Positions 52,734-62,537 of a DNA stretch of 64,000 bases are shown piece by piece; position 1 is the first letter of the stretch; each line of letters starts with the position of its first letter. The position numbers and the translations under genes are program-made. This stretch comes from CAVTHW01 sp963734625 (lineage in GTDB: Bacteria > Acidobacteriota > Terriglobia > Bryobacterales > Bryobacteraceae), in contig CAVTHW010000003.1 in assembly GCA_963734625.1 (NCBI GenBank), positions 248,001 through 312,000 on the forward strand, written 5' to 3'. The notes under the pieces are model-generated. The model searched no databases. It had not been told where the DNA came from and saw only the letters and a program-made list of their open reading frames with translations.

Positions 52734-53176
52734 GAGTGCGCCCTCTGGATCAGGCCCGCCGGCAGGCCGAGTTTCGTTCTCCAGCGCTTCTCGGCGCGGG
52801 CCATGCGGCCGCGGTCGGTGGCGTGGTCCAGGCCCGTGAGGTGGAGCACGCCGTGGAGCATGAGAATCGCGATTTCCTGCTCGAGGCCATGCCCGCATTC
52901 CCGCGCCTGTTGTTTCGCTCTTTCGACCGAGATGGCCATCTCGCCGAGGAAGTCATCCGGGCCCGGCTCCGGGAACGAGAGGACATCGGTGGGATAGTCC
53001 TCGCCTAGAAACTCGCGGTTCAGGCGGCGCAGTTCCCGGTCGTCGGTAAGCAGGCAGGTGAAGCGCCGGCCCCCCGCTACGTCGCCGGCCAGTTGTTCGG
53101 CCAGAGCGCGCAGGCGGCGGCGTGGAAGCCGCGCCGGCGCACGCAGGTATATAAGCGGATTCTCGGTGAGGGGCAT
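52730..53176 (-). CDS. ybeY: Endoribonuclease YbeY
   Basis: The protein has 148 residues. The metal site HGVLHLTGLDH (H-x3-H-x5-H) and the upstream PTDVLSFPEP identify the family. It acts in 16S rRNA 3'-end maturation and ribosome quality control. Its stop overlaps the era start (ATGA), and it begins 8 bp after phoH. Confidence 0.95.
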   Translation of the reverse strand: MPLTENPLIYLRAPARLPRRRLRALAEQLAGDVAGGRRFTCLLTDDRELRRLNREFLGEDYPTDVLSFPEPGPDDFLGEMAISVERAKQQARECGHGLEQEIAILMLHGVLHLTGLDHATDRGRMARAEKRWRTKLGLPAGLIQRAHS

Positions 53177-53184
53177 GGGACTTC

Positions 53185-54198
53185 TCAGGCGCCGGAACCT
53201 TCGCCGGCGGGGTCGGTCAGTTTGAGCTGAAGCTGCAACCCGGCTCCATTGGCCTCTTGGTAGCGCTCGTAAGCCTTGACGATCCTTTGCACCAGGTAGT
53301 GGCGCACCACGTCGCGCTCGTCGAAGTACACGAAGCGTATGCCCTCGACGCCGCGCAGGACCTCGACGGCTTCCAGCAGCCCGCTGCGCTTGCCGGCGGG
53401 CAGGTCGATCTGGGTGATGTCGCCGGTTACGACCATCTTGGAGTTGAAGCCCTGGCGGGTGAGCATCATCTTCATCTGTTCGGGCGTGGAGTTCTGCGCT
53501 TCGTCCATGATGATGAAGCTGTCGTTCAGCGTGCGTCCGCGCATGAAGGCCAGCGGCGCCACCTCTATGACGCCCCGCTCGAGCAACCGCTCGACTTTGT
53601 CCCCTTCGAGCATGTCGTAGAGGGCGTCGTAAAGGGGCCGCAGGTAAGGATCGACCTTCTCTTGAAGCGTGCCGGGCAGGAAGCCCAGCCGCTCGCCCGC
53701 CTCCACCGCCGGGCGGGTCAGGATGATGCGGCTCACCTGCTTGGCCAGCAGCGCCGAGACGGCCATGGCGACCGCCAGGTAGGTCTTGCCGGTGCCGGCC
53801 GGCCCGATGCCGATGGCCAGGTCATTGCGCTCGATCGCCTCCACGTAACGGCGCTGGTTGGCGGACTTGGGCGCGATCGTCTTCTTGCCGAAGTTGCGCT
53901 GCCTGCCGCTGACCACCAGATCGCGCAACGCGGTCTCGCGGTCTTCGGTGAGCACCCGGAAGTATCCGTTCAAATCGCCGTTGGAAAAGCCGTGGCCTTC
54001 TTTGACCAGGGCCACGTAATCTGCCAGAATGCTTTCGGCCCGGGAGACGCCGTCTTCATCTCCTTCGACTTCCAGGCTGTCGTCCAGCAACTGTATGCTG
54101 ACGTTCAGGCCGTTTTCGAGCAAACGTATATTCTCGTCACGGGTGCCGAAGAGAGATTCAATCCCGCGGCTGATCCGGACGGTGGTTTTGGTCCTCAA
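53185..54198 (-). CDS. PhoH-family ATPase (PhoL)
   Basis: The protein has 337 residues. An N-terminal KH-like region (NIRLLENGLNVSIQLLDDSL) precedes the ATPase domain. This has Walker A (GIGPAGTGKTYLAV) and Walker B (DSFIIMDEAQNSTPEQMKM), with GDITQIDLPAG as sensor. It is probably an RNA-linked ATPase/helicase. The phoH-ybeY-era order is common and supports a ribosome maturation role. It is the first gene of the run. Confidence 0.93.
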   Translation of the reverse strand: MRTKTTVRISRGIESLFGTRDENIRLLENGLNVSIQLLDDSLEVEGDEDGVSRAESILADYVALVKEGHGFSNGDLNGYFRVLTEDRETALRDLVVSGRQRNFGKKTIAPKSANQRRYVEAIERNDLAIGIGPAGTGKTYLAVAMAVSALLAKQVSRIILTRPAVEAGERLGFLPGTLQEKVDPYLRPLYDALYDMLEGDKVERLLERGVIEVAPLAFMRGRTLNDSFIIMDEAQNSTPEQMKMMLTRQGFNSKMVVTGDITQIDLPAGKRSGLLEAVEVLRGVEGIRFVYFDERDVVRHYLVQRIVKAYERYQEANGAGLQLQLKLTDPAGEGSGA

Positions 54199-54289
54199 TT
54201 GAGTCTGGCTACCTCGAATCTGGCGGCTTCGAATTGAGCGCCGTCCGCGTGCGCGGGGATGGGAACATTCAATCGAAGTATAGCATCCG

Positions 54290-54430
54290 AAATGGGTCAG
54301 CCTGAACTGCGCGATTTATTCGGAAGCCTCGGATGGGTAGTGTCATCGGGTATATGCTCTCTATTGGCTGAAGTCCACTGCCACGTGATGCGTGGAAGAC
54401 GTTAGAGCCGGAAGATTCGCGTAGTACAGA
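54290..54430 (+). repeat. MITE-like element, copy 3 (right end degenerate)
   Basis: The left end AAATGGGTCAGCCTGAACTG (54290-54309, then CGCGATT) is intact, and the interior (GGGTATATGCT, CCACGTGATGCG) matches copies 1 and 2. The right end reads GATTCGCGTAGTACAG, a diverged form of the inverted terminus. Confidence 0.65.
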
Positions 54431-54491
54431 AGGAGCCGTTTATCAGCCGTTTGTCCAGCAGGCGGCTTGCTTCAAGAGAAGAACGCAGGCG

Positions 54492-54800
54492 ATGACTGGA
54501 CAAATCATCCTCTTCTGCTTCCTGATCGTTGCGGTGGACGCCTGCCCACTCGCTGCGGCTGACCGTTCGTACACCAGCGCCAAGTACGGTTTCTCAGCCC
54601 AGTCCCGGGCTCCTGGCAAGAATTTGAGATCGTCGACCGGGGCACCAGTGGCAGGCAGGAGCACGTGGACATCCTTAGCTTCCCTCAGAGCCGCGCTGTC
54701 CACGGTGTGCTCCTACCCACCCATGGCGCAGATTCAAGCTTTTCCGCTCTTGGTTCCCCCGGCCAGCATCGATGGCTAGAACCCCGGGAGCAGTCGCCGT
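54492..54800 (+). pseudogene. Decayed gene for a short secreted protein
   Basis: A signal peptide (MTGQIILFCFLIVAVDACPL) and AAADRSYTSAKYGFS start a frame that loses its pattern near 54600. A second frame continues plausibly with WQEFEIVDRGTSGRQEHVDI and then LSFPQSRAVHGVLLPTHGAD. The remainder is cut at the dispersed repeat at 54831. The family was not recognised. It lies between two repeat elements. Confidence 0.45.
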
Positions 54801-54830
54801 GGATGCGCCGCATCAGCCCGGCGCTCGAAC

Positions 54831-54901
54831 GGGTCGTCCGCCCAAACCGGCGGACGCAGTGTTTTCCGTAATGGGGTAATTTGGTGCTGTCCCCATTTGA
54901 T
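54831..54901 (+). repeat. Dispersed repeat B, copy 2
   Basis: The stretch AAACCGGCGGACGCAGTGTT to GTGCTGTCCCCATTTGATG is nearly repeated at 57644-57714. Its core, ATGGGGTAATTTGGTGCTGT, also occurs inverted at 14102-14128. It ends 33 bp before the kinase gene. Confidence 0.65.
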
Positions 54902-54923
54902 GCGGAGAATCGGGCGTTATAAT
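54897..54923 (+). promoter_or_regulatory. Probable promoter of the kinase gene
   Basis: A perfect TATAAT (54918-54923) lies 11 bp before the ATG. The only -35-like sequence at the right distance, TTTGAT/TTGATG (54896-54902), is the right end of repeat B. The leader would be very short or absent. Confidence 0.4.
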
Positions 54924-54934
54924 CTTTTTATCCT

Positions 54935-56681
54935 ATGGCTCAGCTTGGACGCTACGAACTAGAGCAGCTCATCGGACGCGGCGGAATGGGAGAGGTGTAT
55001 CGCGCCCACGATACGCTCCTCGGCCGGACGGTGGCGATCAAGGTATTCCGCGCCCCCGAGGGTGTCGCAGCCGCGGAGACGGCCAGTCACCGCGAACGGT
55101 TGCTTCGGGAAGCTCAAGCGGCGGCACGGTTGAGTCATCCTAATATCGTCTCGGTCTTCGACTTTGCCGAAGAGGCGGACGTCGCTTACATCGTGATGGA
55201 ACTGGTCGAGGGCGAGACGCTCGACGCCTTGCTGGCGCGCACGGGAACGCCTCTGCCGCCCGGCGAGGCCGTCCGGATCGTCGCCGCGGCGGCGCGGGCG
55301 CTCGACTACGCGCATGCGCACAGCATCATCCATCGCGACATCAAGCCCGCGAATATCATGATCCTCCCCACCGGTGAGGTCAAGATCGCCGATTTCGGCA
55401 TTGCCAAATTCACCGGCGCCAGTTCGCTGACCCTGACCGGCATGGTGATGGGGACTCCCTACTACATGGCTCCGGAACAGGTCATGGCGCAGACGTTGAG
55501 CGGGCACATCGATCAATTCGCCCTGGCTGCCGTGGCTTACACCATGCTCACCGGCCAGAAGCCCTTCGCGGCGGATACTCTGCCCTCGCTGGTCAACCAG
55601 ATTCTTCACTCGGAGCCCCCGCCTGCCAGCACGCTCAATCCCCTTATCTCCCGAAGAACAGACGCGGCCATCATGAAGGGCATGGCCAAGAACCCCGCCG
55701 AGCGGTTCAAGGATTGCTCCGATTTCGCGGGCGCGATTGAGGCTTCCTTCGTCCCCGCGAAACCTGCCGCTGTGCCGGGACGCCGCATCTGGCTTGGCGC
55801 CGCGGGTCTGCTGGCGGCGTCTCTCTGTGTTGCCGGTTTTTTCGCGATCCAGCGCTTCCGTGAGCCGGGACCTAAGGCCGCGGTCCTTCCGCCCGCACCG
55901 ATCGCAAAGGTGGAACCTGCGCCTGCTCCGGCGCCTGCTCCGATACCCGCACCCCAGAAGCGCGCAGCCCCCAGTTCATCCGGCGGCAATCAATTCGGTT
56001 GACGGTCTGCGTTACGTGCGAGTGCCGGCCGGCAGCGCCGACATAGGCTGCGTCGATGCGGACAGTCTCTGCAGCGACGACGAGAAACCCCGCCATACGG
56101 TTAACATCCCAAACCCATTCTGGATGACCCGCACCGAGGTGAGCGTAGCCGCCTATCGCAAGTTCACGGTGGCGAAGAAACGGCCGATGCCTCCTCCCTC
56201 CGCTTCGAATCCGGCTGGGGGTGATGCGGCGCAGCCGGTGGTGAGCGTGACCTGGCAGGATGCCCAGGACTATTGTGGATGGGCCGGCGGACGCTTGCCG
56301 GCGGAGGCGGAATGGGAATACGCGTCCCGGGCCGGCGACACCAAGGCTCTTCCAGACGGCCTCGATGCGCGGGCCTGGCATGGGGCCAACAGCGGCGGAG
56401 TTCATCATCCGGTCGGCAGCAAGGCCCCCAATGCCTGGGGCCTGTACGACATGCAGGGCAACGCCTGGGAGTGGTGCGCCGACTGGTTTGGCCCGAAGTA
56501 TTACCGGGAGTCTCCGCGGGATGCGCCCAATGGCCCCGCCAGCGGATCAGGCCGCGTGATCCGTGGAGGCGCCTGGAACTCCGACGCGAGATACCAGCGT
56601 TACTCCGAAAGAAACCTGAGCGATCCCAGCCAGTCCACCACCGTGGTCGGATTCCGCTGCGTGCTGGAATCGCTGCGTTGA
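54935..56681 (+). CDS. Ser/Thr protein kinase-SUMF1 fusion (one apparent frameshift)
   Basis: An Hanks-type kinase occupies residues ~8-270. It has the Gly loop IGRGGMGEVYRAHD, VAIKVF with the ATP Lys, catalytic IIHRDIKPANIMI, Mg-binding ADFGIAKF and the APE-like MAPEQ. A membrane helix (WLGAAGLLAASLCVAGFFAI, ~286-305) and a Pro/Ala-rich linker follow. In the literal sequence the frame stops at 56002. One base too many near 55978-55995 separates it from a formylglycine-generating-enzyme-like domain in the next frame: YVRVPAGSADIGCVDADS, WMTRTEVSVAAYRKF and NAWGLYDMQGNAWEWCADWF, ending VIRGGAWNSD...VVGFRCV. This outer SUMF1 domain probably senses or binds a ligand and signals to the cytoplasmic kinase. 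Whether the frameshift is real is unknown. Confidence 0.85.
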
Positions 56682-56709
56682 TACTGATACCTAGACTGAG
56701 GTAATTACG

Positions 56710-57549
56710 ATGGCGCTGACACCGCAACAGAAGCAGGAATTCTTCGAAAAGATCCGCCAGGACACGATCACGGGGATCAAACGCGACCACGATAGGTTCT
56801 CTTACCGGGTCATGGGATGGTGCCGGAACAAGTTCCGCAGCGCCATCGGCATGAGCGACGACAGCAAGATGGCGGCGGGATACAAGCTCGGCGCCAAGCT
56901 GGCGCTGATGCCTCTCGAAGTGCCCGTGCTGAAACCTATTCTCGACATGATCATCAGCGCGGGCATCTCGGCGGCCCAGGCGAAGTCGCTGGCATGGGAC
57001 ATGGACCATGCGGGAGACAGGGACGAGAAGGTTCAAGTCTCTGGGGAATGGGCGGTGCTCAAGGGCGCGGAAGCTTTCAAGGACGCCGTCCGCAAGATCG
57101 ACGACGCGGCCAACGCTTTCAACCAGCGCGGGGCGCCGCAGCATTGCGATGACTACTGTGAATGGGTAAAGAGCTTCTACTACTGGAGGTACCGCCTGGA
57201 CCGGTTGCGATACTACCAGGCGCTGCTGCAGGGCTATCTGACGGCCGTGGACGGCAAGCTCGCCGACGCGGAGAGGTTCTGGCAACAGCAGGAGTTCAAG
57301 CTTAAGCAGGAAGGCCCGAGGGTTTTCGACGACTGGAGCTGGCACCACAAGAATTGCCGGGATAGGGAGACGTGTGTGTTCCCCTGGGATGACTGGAAGA
57401 AGACGGCGGAGATTTCGGGGCCGGTTCTGAATACAACGTCGGCGAATCTGGCAGCCATGAAACTGAGGCCGATTGTCCCGCCGCGGCCGCCCAGGCCGCA
57501 GTTTCCGTCGCTTCCGCCCAAGCCGCAGTTTCCGCCGCGCAAGCCGTGA
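56710..57549 (+). CDS. Protein of unknown function downstream of the kinase
   Basis: The protein has 279 residues with no signal peptide. It is mostly helical, with many aromatic and charged residues (KSFYYWRYRLDRLRYYQALL, ADAERFWQQQEFKLKQEG). Paired Cys occur in CDDYCEW and CRDRETC. The last ~35 residues are a Pro-rich tail of PPRPPRPQFPSLPPKPQFPP type. It begins 28 bp after the kinase-SUMF1 gene and is probably co-transcribed, so it could be a substrate or partner of the kinase. No family was recognised. Confidence 0.65.
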   Translation: MALTPQQKQEFFEKIRQDTITGIKRDHDRFSYRVMGWCRNKFRSAIGMSDDSKMAAGYKLGAKLALMPLEVPVLKPILDMIISAGISAAQAKSLAWDMDHAGDRDEKVQVSGEWAVLKGAEAFKDAVRKIDDAANAFNQRGAPQHCDDYCEWVKSFYYWRYRLDRLRYYQALLQGYLTAVDGKLADAERFWQQQEFKLKQEGPRVFDDWSWHHKNCRDRETCVFPWDDWKKTAEISGPVLNTTSANLAAMKLRPIVPPRPPRPQFPSLPPKPQFPPRKP

Positions 57550-57640
57550 CCCGCGGTGGGACAAATCAAACCGGAGACTCAAACCAAACCGGGGACAGCA
57601 ACCAGTTGTGCAATCGTCTTGAGCGACTTGTGTGCGCTCC

Positions 57641-57714
57641 CGCCCGGTCGCTCGCCAAACCGGCGGACTCGGTGTTCTCCGAAATGGGGTAATTTGGTAC
57701 TGTCCCCATTTGAT
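57641..57714 (+). repeat. Dispersed repeat B, copy 3
   Basis: It contains CGCCAAACCGGCGGACTCGG and then GAAATGGGGTAATTTGGTAC with TGTCCCCATTTGATGG, close to copy 2. It lies 60 bp before the GAF-ANTAR gene on the same strand. The spacer 57550-57640 before it holds nothing else that was recognised. Confidence 0.65.
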
Positions 57715-57773
57715 GGCGCCCATAAGATTTTTTGATTGGACGCGGCGGCGTGAAGTCCATAGGCTGGTGTTGA

Positions 57774-58493
57774 ATGGGCAGCGATGTCCCCCACCTGGAT
57801 TTGCTTCACCGCATCAGCGGCATTGTCAGTTCCAACCGCACTCTCGACCAGATGCTCAACGAACTGGTCGCGCTGACCCGCGAGGTCACGCGGTCCGACG
57901 CCTGCCTGGTTTACCTGCTCGACACGGACAGCGACGAAATTGTGCTGCGTGCCTCGCAGCTTCCGCATGCCTACGAGGTGGGCGCGCTGCGTCTCCACGT
58001 GGGCGAGGGAGTGACGGGCTGGGTGGCCGAGCACAAGTCGGTGGTGTCGCTCTCCTCCAACGCGTCCGCCGACAAGCGCTTTAAGCGCTTCCCCGCCCTC
58101 ACCGAAGACACCTTCGAGGCGTTCCTTTCGGTGCCCCTGGTGGCCGGTGGAGAAGCCATCGGCGTCATCAACGTGCATCACCGCGAACCTCACGAGTACG
58201 ACCCGGAGGAGATCGCGCTGGTCTCTTTCATCGGCGAGCAGATGGGAGCGGCGATCGTCCGCGCCCGGCTGGGTGAAGAAAACGCCAGGCTCCAGGAGGA
58301 GACGCTGGAAATGAAGCGCCAGCTTGAAACGCGCAAGCTGGTGGAGCGCGCCAAGGGCATCTTGCAGCAGCGCCTCCATCTCACCGAGGAGGACGCCTAC
58401 CTTCAGCTTCGCAACGAGAGCCGCCGCCGCCGCCGCCCCATGCGCGAACTGGCGGAAGCCATCATCGACGGCAAAGAGCCCGGCGATTCCTGA
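57774..58493 (+). CDS. GAF-ANTAR regulator
   Basis: The protein has 239 residues. A GAF domain (about 14-160; LVALTREVTRSDACLVYLLD, GEGVTGWVAEHKSVVSLSSN, SVPLVAGGEAIGVINVHHRE) is followed by a short coiled coil and a C-terminal ANTAR domain. The latter has KLVERAKGILQQRLHLTEED and AYLQLRNESRRRRRPMRELA. ANTAR domains bind paired RNA hairpins and prevent transcription termination, and GAF domains bind small molecules or sense redox. It is therefore probably a ligand-controlled antiterminator. No obvious two-hexaloop ANTAR target was identified. The ABC permease gene follows after 51 bp. Confidence 0.85.
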   Translation: MGSDVPHLDLLHRISGIVSSNRTLDQMLNELVALTREVTRSDACLVYLLDTDSDEIVLRASQLPHAYEVGALRLHVGEGVTGWVAEHKSVVSLSSNASADKRFKRFPALTEDTFEAFLSVPLVAGGEAIGVINVHHREPHEYDPEEIALVSFIGEQMGAAIVRARLGEENARLQEETLEMKRQLETRKLVERAKGILQQRLHLTEEDAYLQLRNESRRRRRPMRELAEAIIDGKEPGDS

Positions 58494-58544
58494 AACAATC
58501 TCCCCCTTAACGCGTATATATTAGAGGAGAAGAGTAAAAATGGC

Positions 58545-59786
58545 ATGACCACCGGTGCGCCCTTTCGGGAAGCCGTTATGATTGCGGCCGCCTCCCTTCG
58601 ATCCAGCAAGCTTCGCAGCTTCCTGACCCTGCTGGGCATTATCCTGGCAACCGCGACCCTGATCGCCGTCATGTCCGTGATCCGGGGCATGGATGTATTC
58701 GTGGCCACCTCGATTTCCAACATGGGCGCCGACGGATTCCGCCTGGTCCGCCTGGCCATGATTGGGGATTTCGATCCCAAGAAGTACATGGAGCTGATGC
58801 GCCGCAACCCCGAATTCAGCGTCGCCGAGTTTGAGTTCATCAAGGATAAGGCCCTGCTCGCGAGGGAAGTTGGGATGGAACTTTCCCGCAGCGTCCCGGT
58901 CCGCTACGGAGGCAATCTCATCGAGACCGTCACCATGCGCGGCCAGACCGCCAATATGGCGCTGGTCACGAACGTCGAGGTGGGGACGGGACGCTTCATC
59001 ACGGACATGGAAGACGAGAAGGGTGTAAGCGTGGCCTTCATCGGGGAGGACCTCCGGGTCCGCTTCTTCGAAGGACTCGATCCGATCGGCAAGACCGTCT
59101 ACGTCAGCGGCCGCCCCTTTCGGGTGGTCGGGGTAGCCAAGAAGCAAGGTTCCATGATGGGCCAGTCGCGCGACAACTTCCTGGTGATCCCGGTCCGCAC
59201 CTTCATCAAGATGTACGGCTCCAGGCGCGGTGTCAGCATCTACATCGTAGCCACCGATCATGCTCATTTCACGCAGTCGCAAGATGAAGTCAGGGTTTTG
59301 CTACGGGCCTACCGCGGGCTGAAGCCGAAGGACGAGGACAACTTTTCGATCTACAGCTCCGATTCGCTGCTGGCGGCGTGGAACCAGTTGACCGGCGTCC
59401 TGGCGGCCACGGCGGTAGCCATCGTATCCGTGTTCATGGTGGTCGGCGGCGTGGTGATCATGAACATCATGCTGGCCGTCGTCACCGAGCGCACGCATGA
59501 GATCGGCATCCGGAAATCGGTCGGGGCGAGCCGGCGCGACATCCTCAGCCAGTTCCTGGTCGAGTCATCGATGCTTTCGGCGACAGGAGGGCTGATCGGC
59601 GTCCTGCTGGCCTGGGTGGCGACCCTGATCGTTAAGAGCTTCACTTCCGTGCCCATGGCAATTCCTTATTCGGCCGTGATCGTGGGCGTGGGTATGTCCA
59701 CCGCAGTAGGCCTGTTCTTCGGAATCTATCCGGCCAAGAGAGCGGCGATGCTTAGCCCGATCGTGGCCTTGAGGGCGGAAAAATGA
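58545..59786 (+). CDS. MacB/FtsX-family ABC transporter permease 1
   Basis: The protein has 413 residues with the usual plan. One N-terminal helix (SLRSSKLRSFLTLLGIILAT) precedes a large periplasmic MacB_PCD domain (about 45-280). Three C-terminal helices form the FtsX domain, with VVTERTHEIGIRKSVGASRR. A ribosome site (GAGGAG) lies upstream. The next permease starts within the last four bases of this gene. No ATPase gene is present beside them, so the nucleotide-binding subunit must be encoded elsewhere. A mechanotransmission or efflux role is expected for the family. Confidence 0.85.
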   Translation: MTTGAPFREAVMIAAASLRSSKLRSFLTLLGIILATATLIAVMSVIRGMDVFVATSISNMGADGFRLVRLAMIGDFDPKKYMELMRRNPEFSVAEFEFIKDKALLAREVGMELSRSVPVRYGGNLIETVTMRGQTANMALVTNVEVGTGRFITDMEDEKGVSVAFIGEDLRVRFFEGLDPIGKTVYVSGRPFRVVGVAKKQGSMMGQSRDNFLVIPVRTFIKMYGSRRGVSIYIVATDHAHFTQSQDEVRVLLRAYRGLKPKDEDNFSIYSSDSLLAAWNQLTGVLAATAVAIVSVFMVVGGVVIMNIMLAVVTERTHEIGIRKSVGASRRDILSQFLVESSMLSATGGLIGVLLAWVATLIVKSFTSVPMAIPYSAVIVGVGMSTAVGLFFGIYPAKRAAMLSPIVALRAEK

Positions 59787-61031
59787 GCGGCTCTGAGCTC
59801 CTCTCGGCGGCGCGGATGGCGTTCGATACCATCCGTGTGCACAAGATGCGCAGTCTGCTGACGGTGCTGGGCGTGATCATCGGCACCGGCACCGTGGTGG
59901 CGGTTGGCTCGATCATCACTGGCGTGGACTCGGCGGTCGTCAACATCATGCGGAGCTTCGGGCCGGAGACCGGCTTCGCCTTCAAGTTCAATACCGGCTT
60001 CGGCCGAGTCACCCGCGAGGAACTTCTCCGCAAGCCGCTGACCTGGGAGGACGCGCAGGCCATCAGCGAGCGCTGCCCGTCGGTGGTGCAAGTCTCCCCC
60101 ATGCTTCTCAGCCCGGCTACCTTCAGTTCGCGCGGCGGCATGGACCGGGTGCGTTACAAGGGCAACGACCTGTACAACATCGAATTCTACGGCGCCGACG
60201 AATCTTACATTGCGGCCCCCAGCGAGAAGATGAAGGATGGGCGTTTCTTTACGGACATGGAAAGTCGCCGGCGGGTTCCGGTAGTCGTTGTAGGTGAGGA
60301 CCTGGCTAAAGCCGTCTTCTCTACCGAAAACCCCCTGGGCAAGAAATTGGACGTGAACGGCCACCAGTTCGAAGTCATCGGGGTGATCGCGCGGCCCTCG
60401 GCGTCCTTCCCTGGACAAGAGGACAGGCGGGTACTGCTGCCCTATTTCACCATGCGCAAGATGTTCCCCAACGCCAAGGAGAACTTCATCGTGTTCGTCG
60501 CCAAGACCGGCAAGCTGGCCGCGGCCATCGACGAAGTACGAGTGGTGTTGCGCCAGCAGCGCCGGGTGCCCTATAGCAAGCCGGACAACTTTTCAATCTC
60601 GACCGGCGAGCAGATGCTCGAGCAGTTCCGCAATATCACCTCGACCGTGGCGCTGGTGATGATTTCGCTCAGCTCGATCGGTCTCCTGGTGGGCGGCATC
60701 GGCGTGATGAATATCATGCTGGTCTCGGTAACCGAGCGGACGCGGGAGATCGGGGTGCGCAAAGCTATCGGGGCGCGCCGGAGCGACATCACCGCCCAGT
60801 TTCTGACGGAGGCCGTGGTGCTGACTGCCTCGGGCGGGATCATAGGATTGCTGTTTGGCTGGCTGGTTTCGACCGCCGCCCGCCTGGCGTTCCCGACACT
60901 TGCCTACCCAGGTTCCTTTATGGGCGGCGGCTCTCGGTGTCGCGGTGTCGGTGGCGGTCGGCCTGTTTTTCGGGGTATGGCCGGCCACCAAGGCGGCGCG
61001 GCTTGACCCCGTAGTACGCGTTACGATATGA
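59783..61031 (+). CDS. MacB/FtsX-family ABC transporter permease 2 (3' end frameshifted)
   Basis: It has the same architecture as permease 1: an N-terminal helix (IRVHKMRSLLTVLGVIIGTG), a periplasmic domain, and FtsX helices with VSVTERTREIGVRKAIGARR. The literal frame ends at 61006 in an unnatural Gly/Arg-rich sequence. If the G-run at 60922-60924 is one base too long, the protein continues with ALGVAVSVAVGLFFGVWPAT and KAARLDPVV to a TGA at 61029-61031. That is the standard family ending. The restored gene would end 3 bp before the M16 peptidase start. It overlaps permease 1 by 4 bp, so the two probably form a heterodimer. Confidence 0.82.
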
Positions 61032-61034
61032 GTA

Positions 61035-62537
61035 ATGAGACGCGCATTCGCCCGAGCCGCTCTTTGGCTCATCGCGCCGTGCCTCCTGCTGGCCCAGAAC
61101 CTCCAGGAATTCGAAAAGAAAGTCACTGAGTTTACCCTCGCCAACGGCCTGCACTTCATCGTGCTCGAGCGCCATGAGGCGCCGGTGGTTTCCTTTCACA
61201 CCTACGTGAACGCAGGATCGGTGGACGACCCCGGCGGCAAGACCGGCCTGGCGCATATGTTCGAGCACATGGCGTTCAAGGGGACCACCACTATCGGGAC
61301 AACCAACTACCCCGCGGAGAAGAAAGCGCTGGATGCGATCGAAACCGCCTATGACGCGCTGGACGCTGAGCGGAACCGCGGCTTGCGCGCGGACCCCAAG
61401 AAGGTCGAGGCGCTGGAGGCCGGCCTTAAGGCCGCCATCGATAAGGCCGGCAGCTACGTGGACCAGAACGCCTACCCCCGCATCATCGAGGAGAACGGCG
61501 GGGTGGGCCTGAACGCCGGCACCGGCGAGGACAGCACCAGTTTTTTCTACAGCCTGCCCTCCAACCGGATGGAACTTTGGTTCCTGCTCGAATCGCAACG
61601 CTTCCGAACCCCCGTTTTCCGGGAGTTCTACAAGGAGCGCGACGTGGTCCGCGAGGAGCGGCGGATGCGCATCGAGTCCAGCCCCGATGGCCAGATCATG
61701 GAGATGCTGCTGGCCGTCGGATTCGCCGCGCATCCGTACCGTAACCTGCCCGGCGGGTGGGCCAGCGATATCGAGAATTTGCGCGTCGCCGACGCCCGGC
61801 GCTTCTTTCAGACGTACTACGTGGCGGCGAACATCACCATAGCGATCGCCGGAGATGTGAACCCGGTGGAGGCCAAGCGCCTGGCGGAAAAATACTTCGG
61901 CCCGTTGCCCAAAGCCTCGCCGCCGCCGCGGGTGGTCACGGTGGAGCCCGAGCAGGACGGCGAGAGGCGCGCGGAAGTCGTCTCGCCCAGCCAGCCGCTG
62001 CTCATGATCGGATACAAGCGTCCCGATCAGCTCGACAAGGACGATCCGGTGTTTGACGTCCTGGCTACGATTCTTTCCTCCGGGCGGACCGGCCTTCTTT
62101 ACCAGGATCTGGTCCGCGACAAGCGGAGCGCCTTCGGCGCCCAGGCAGTCGCCTCCTTTCCCGGCACCAAGTATCCGACCCTGTTTCTGCTCTATGTGAG
62201 CGCCTCGTTAAACCACACCGTCGAGGAGAACGAGAACGCCTGCTACGCCATCCTGGCGAAGCTGCAAGAGGCGCCGGTGGACAAGGAGACCCTGGATCGG
62301 GTTAAGACCAAGGTCCGCGCGTCGCTCATACGGCAGTTGGACAGCAACACCGGCCTGGCCGAGCAGCTCGCTTACTACTACGTCAACTACGGCGACTGGC
62401 GAAAGCTGTTCACCAGCATCGACGACATCGACCGGGTAACTGCCGCGGACGTGCAACGCGTGGCCCGCCAGTACTTCAAGCGGGAGCAGCGGACGGTCGT
62501 TTACACGGTGAGTCCCAAGGCGGAGGCGGGCCAATGA
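61035..62537 (+). CDS. M16 zinc metallopeptidase (catalytic subunit)
   Basis: The protein has 500 residues with a signal-like N-terminus (RRAFARAALWLIAPCLLLAQ). The inverted zinc motif HxxEH is present in GLAHMFEHMAFKGT, with the third ligand Glu expected further on in the VVREERRMRIE region. The second M16 half is present (YYVAANITIAIAGDV). Members cut peptides in the periplasm. A ~45-residue charged insertion (about 95-145) separates the zinc motif from the next core strand. Its stop overlaps the next M16 gene by 4 bp, so the two are made together, as in two-subunit M16B peptidases. Confidence 0.9.
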   Translation: MRRAFARAALWLIAPCLLLAQNLQEFEKKVTEFTLANGLHFIVLERHEAPVVSFHTYVNAGSVDDPGGKTGLAHMFEHMAFKGTTTIGTTNYPAEKKALDAIETAYDALDAERNRGLRADPKKVEALEAGLKAAIDKAGSYVDQNAYPRIIEENGGVGLNAGTGEDSTSFFYSLPSNRMELWFLLESQRFRTPVFREFYKERDVVREERRMRIESSPDGQIMEMLLAVGFAAHPYRNLPGGWASDIENLRVADARRFFQTYYVAANITIAIAGDVNPVEAKRLAEKYFGPLPKASPPPRVVTVEPEQDGERRAEVVSPSQPLLMIGYKRPDQLDKDDPVFDVLATILSSGRTGLLYQDLVRDKRSAFGAQAVASFPGTKYPTLFLLYVSASLNHTVEENENACYAILAKLQEAPVDKETLDRVKTKVRASLIRQLDSNTGLAEQLAYYYVNYGDWRKLFTSIDDIDRVTAADVQRVARQYFKREQRTVVYTVSPKAEAGQ

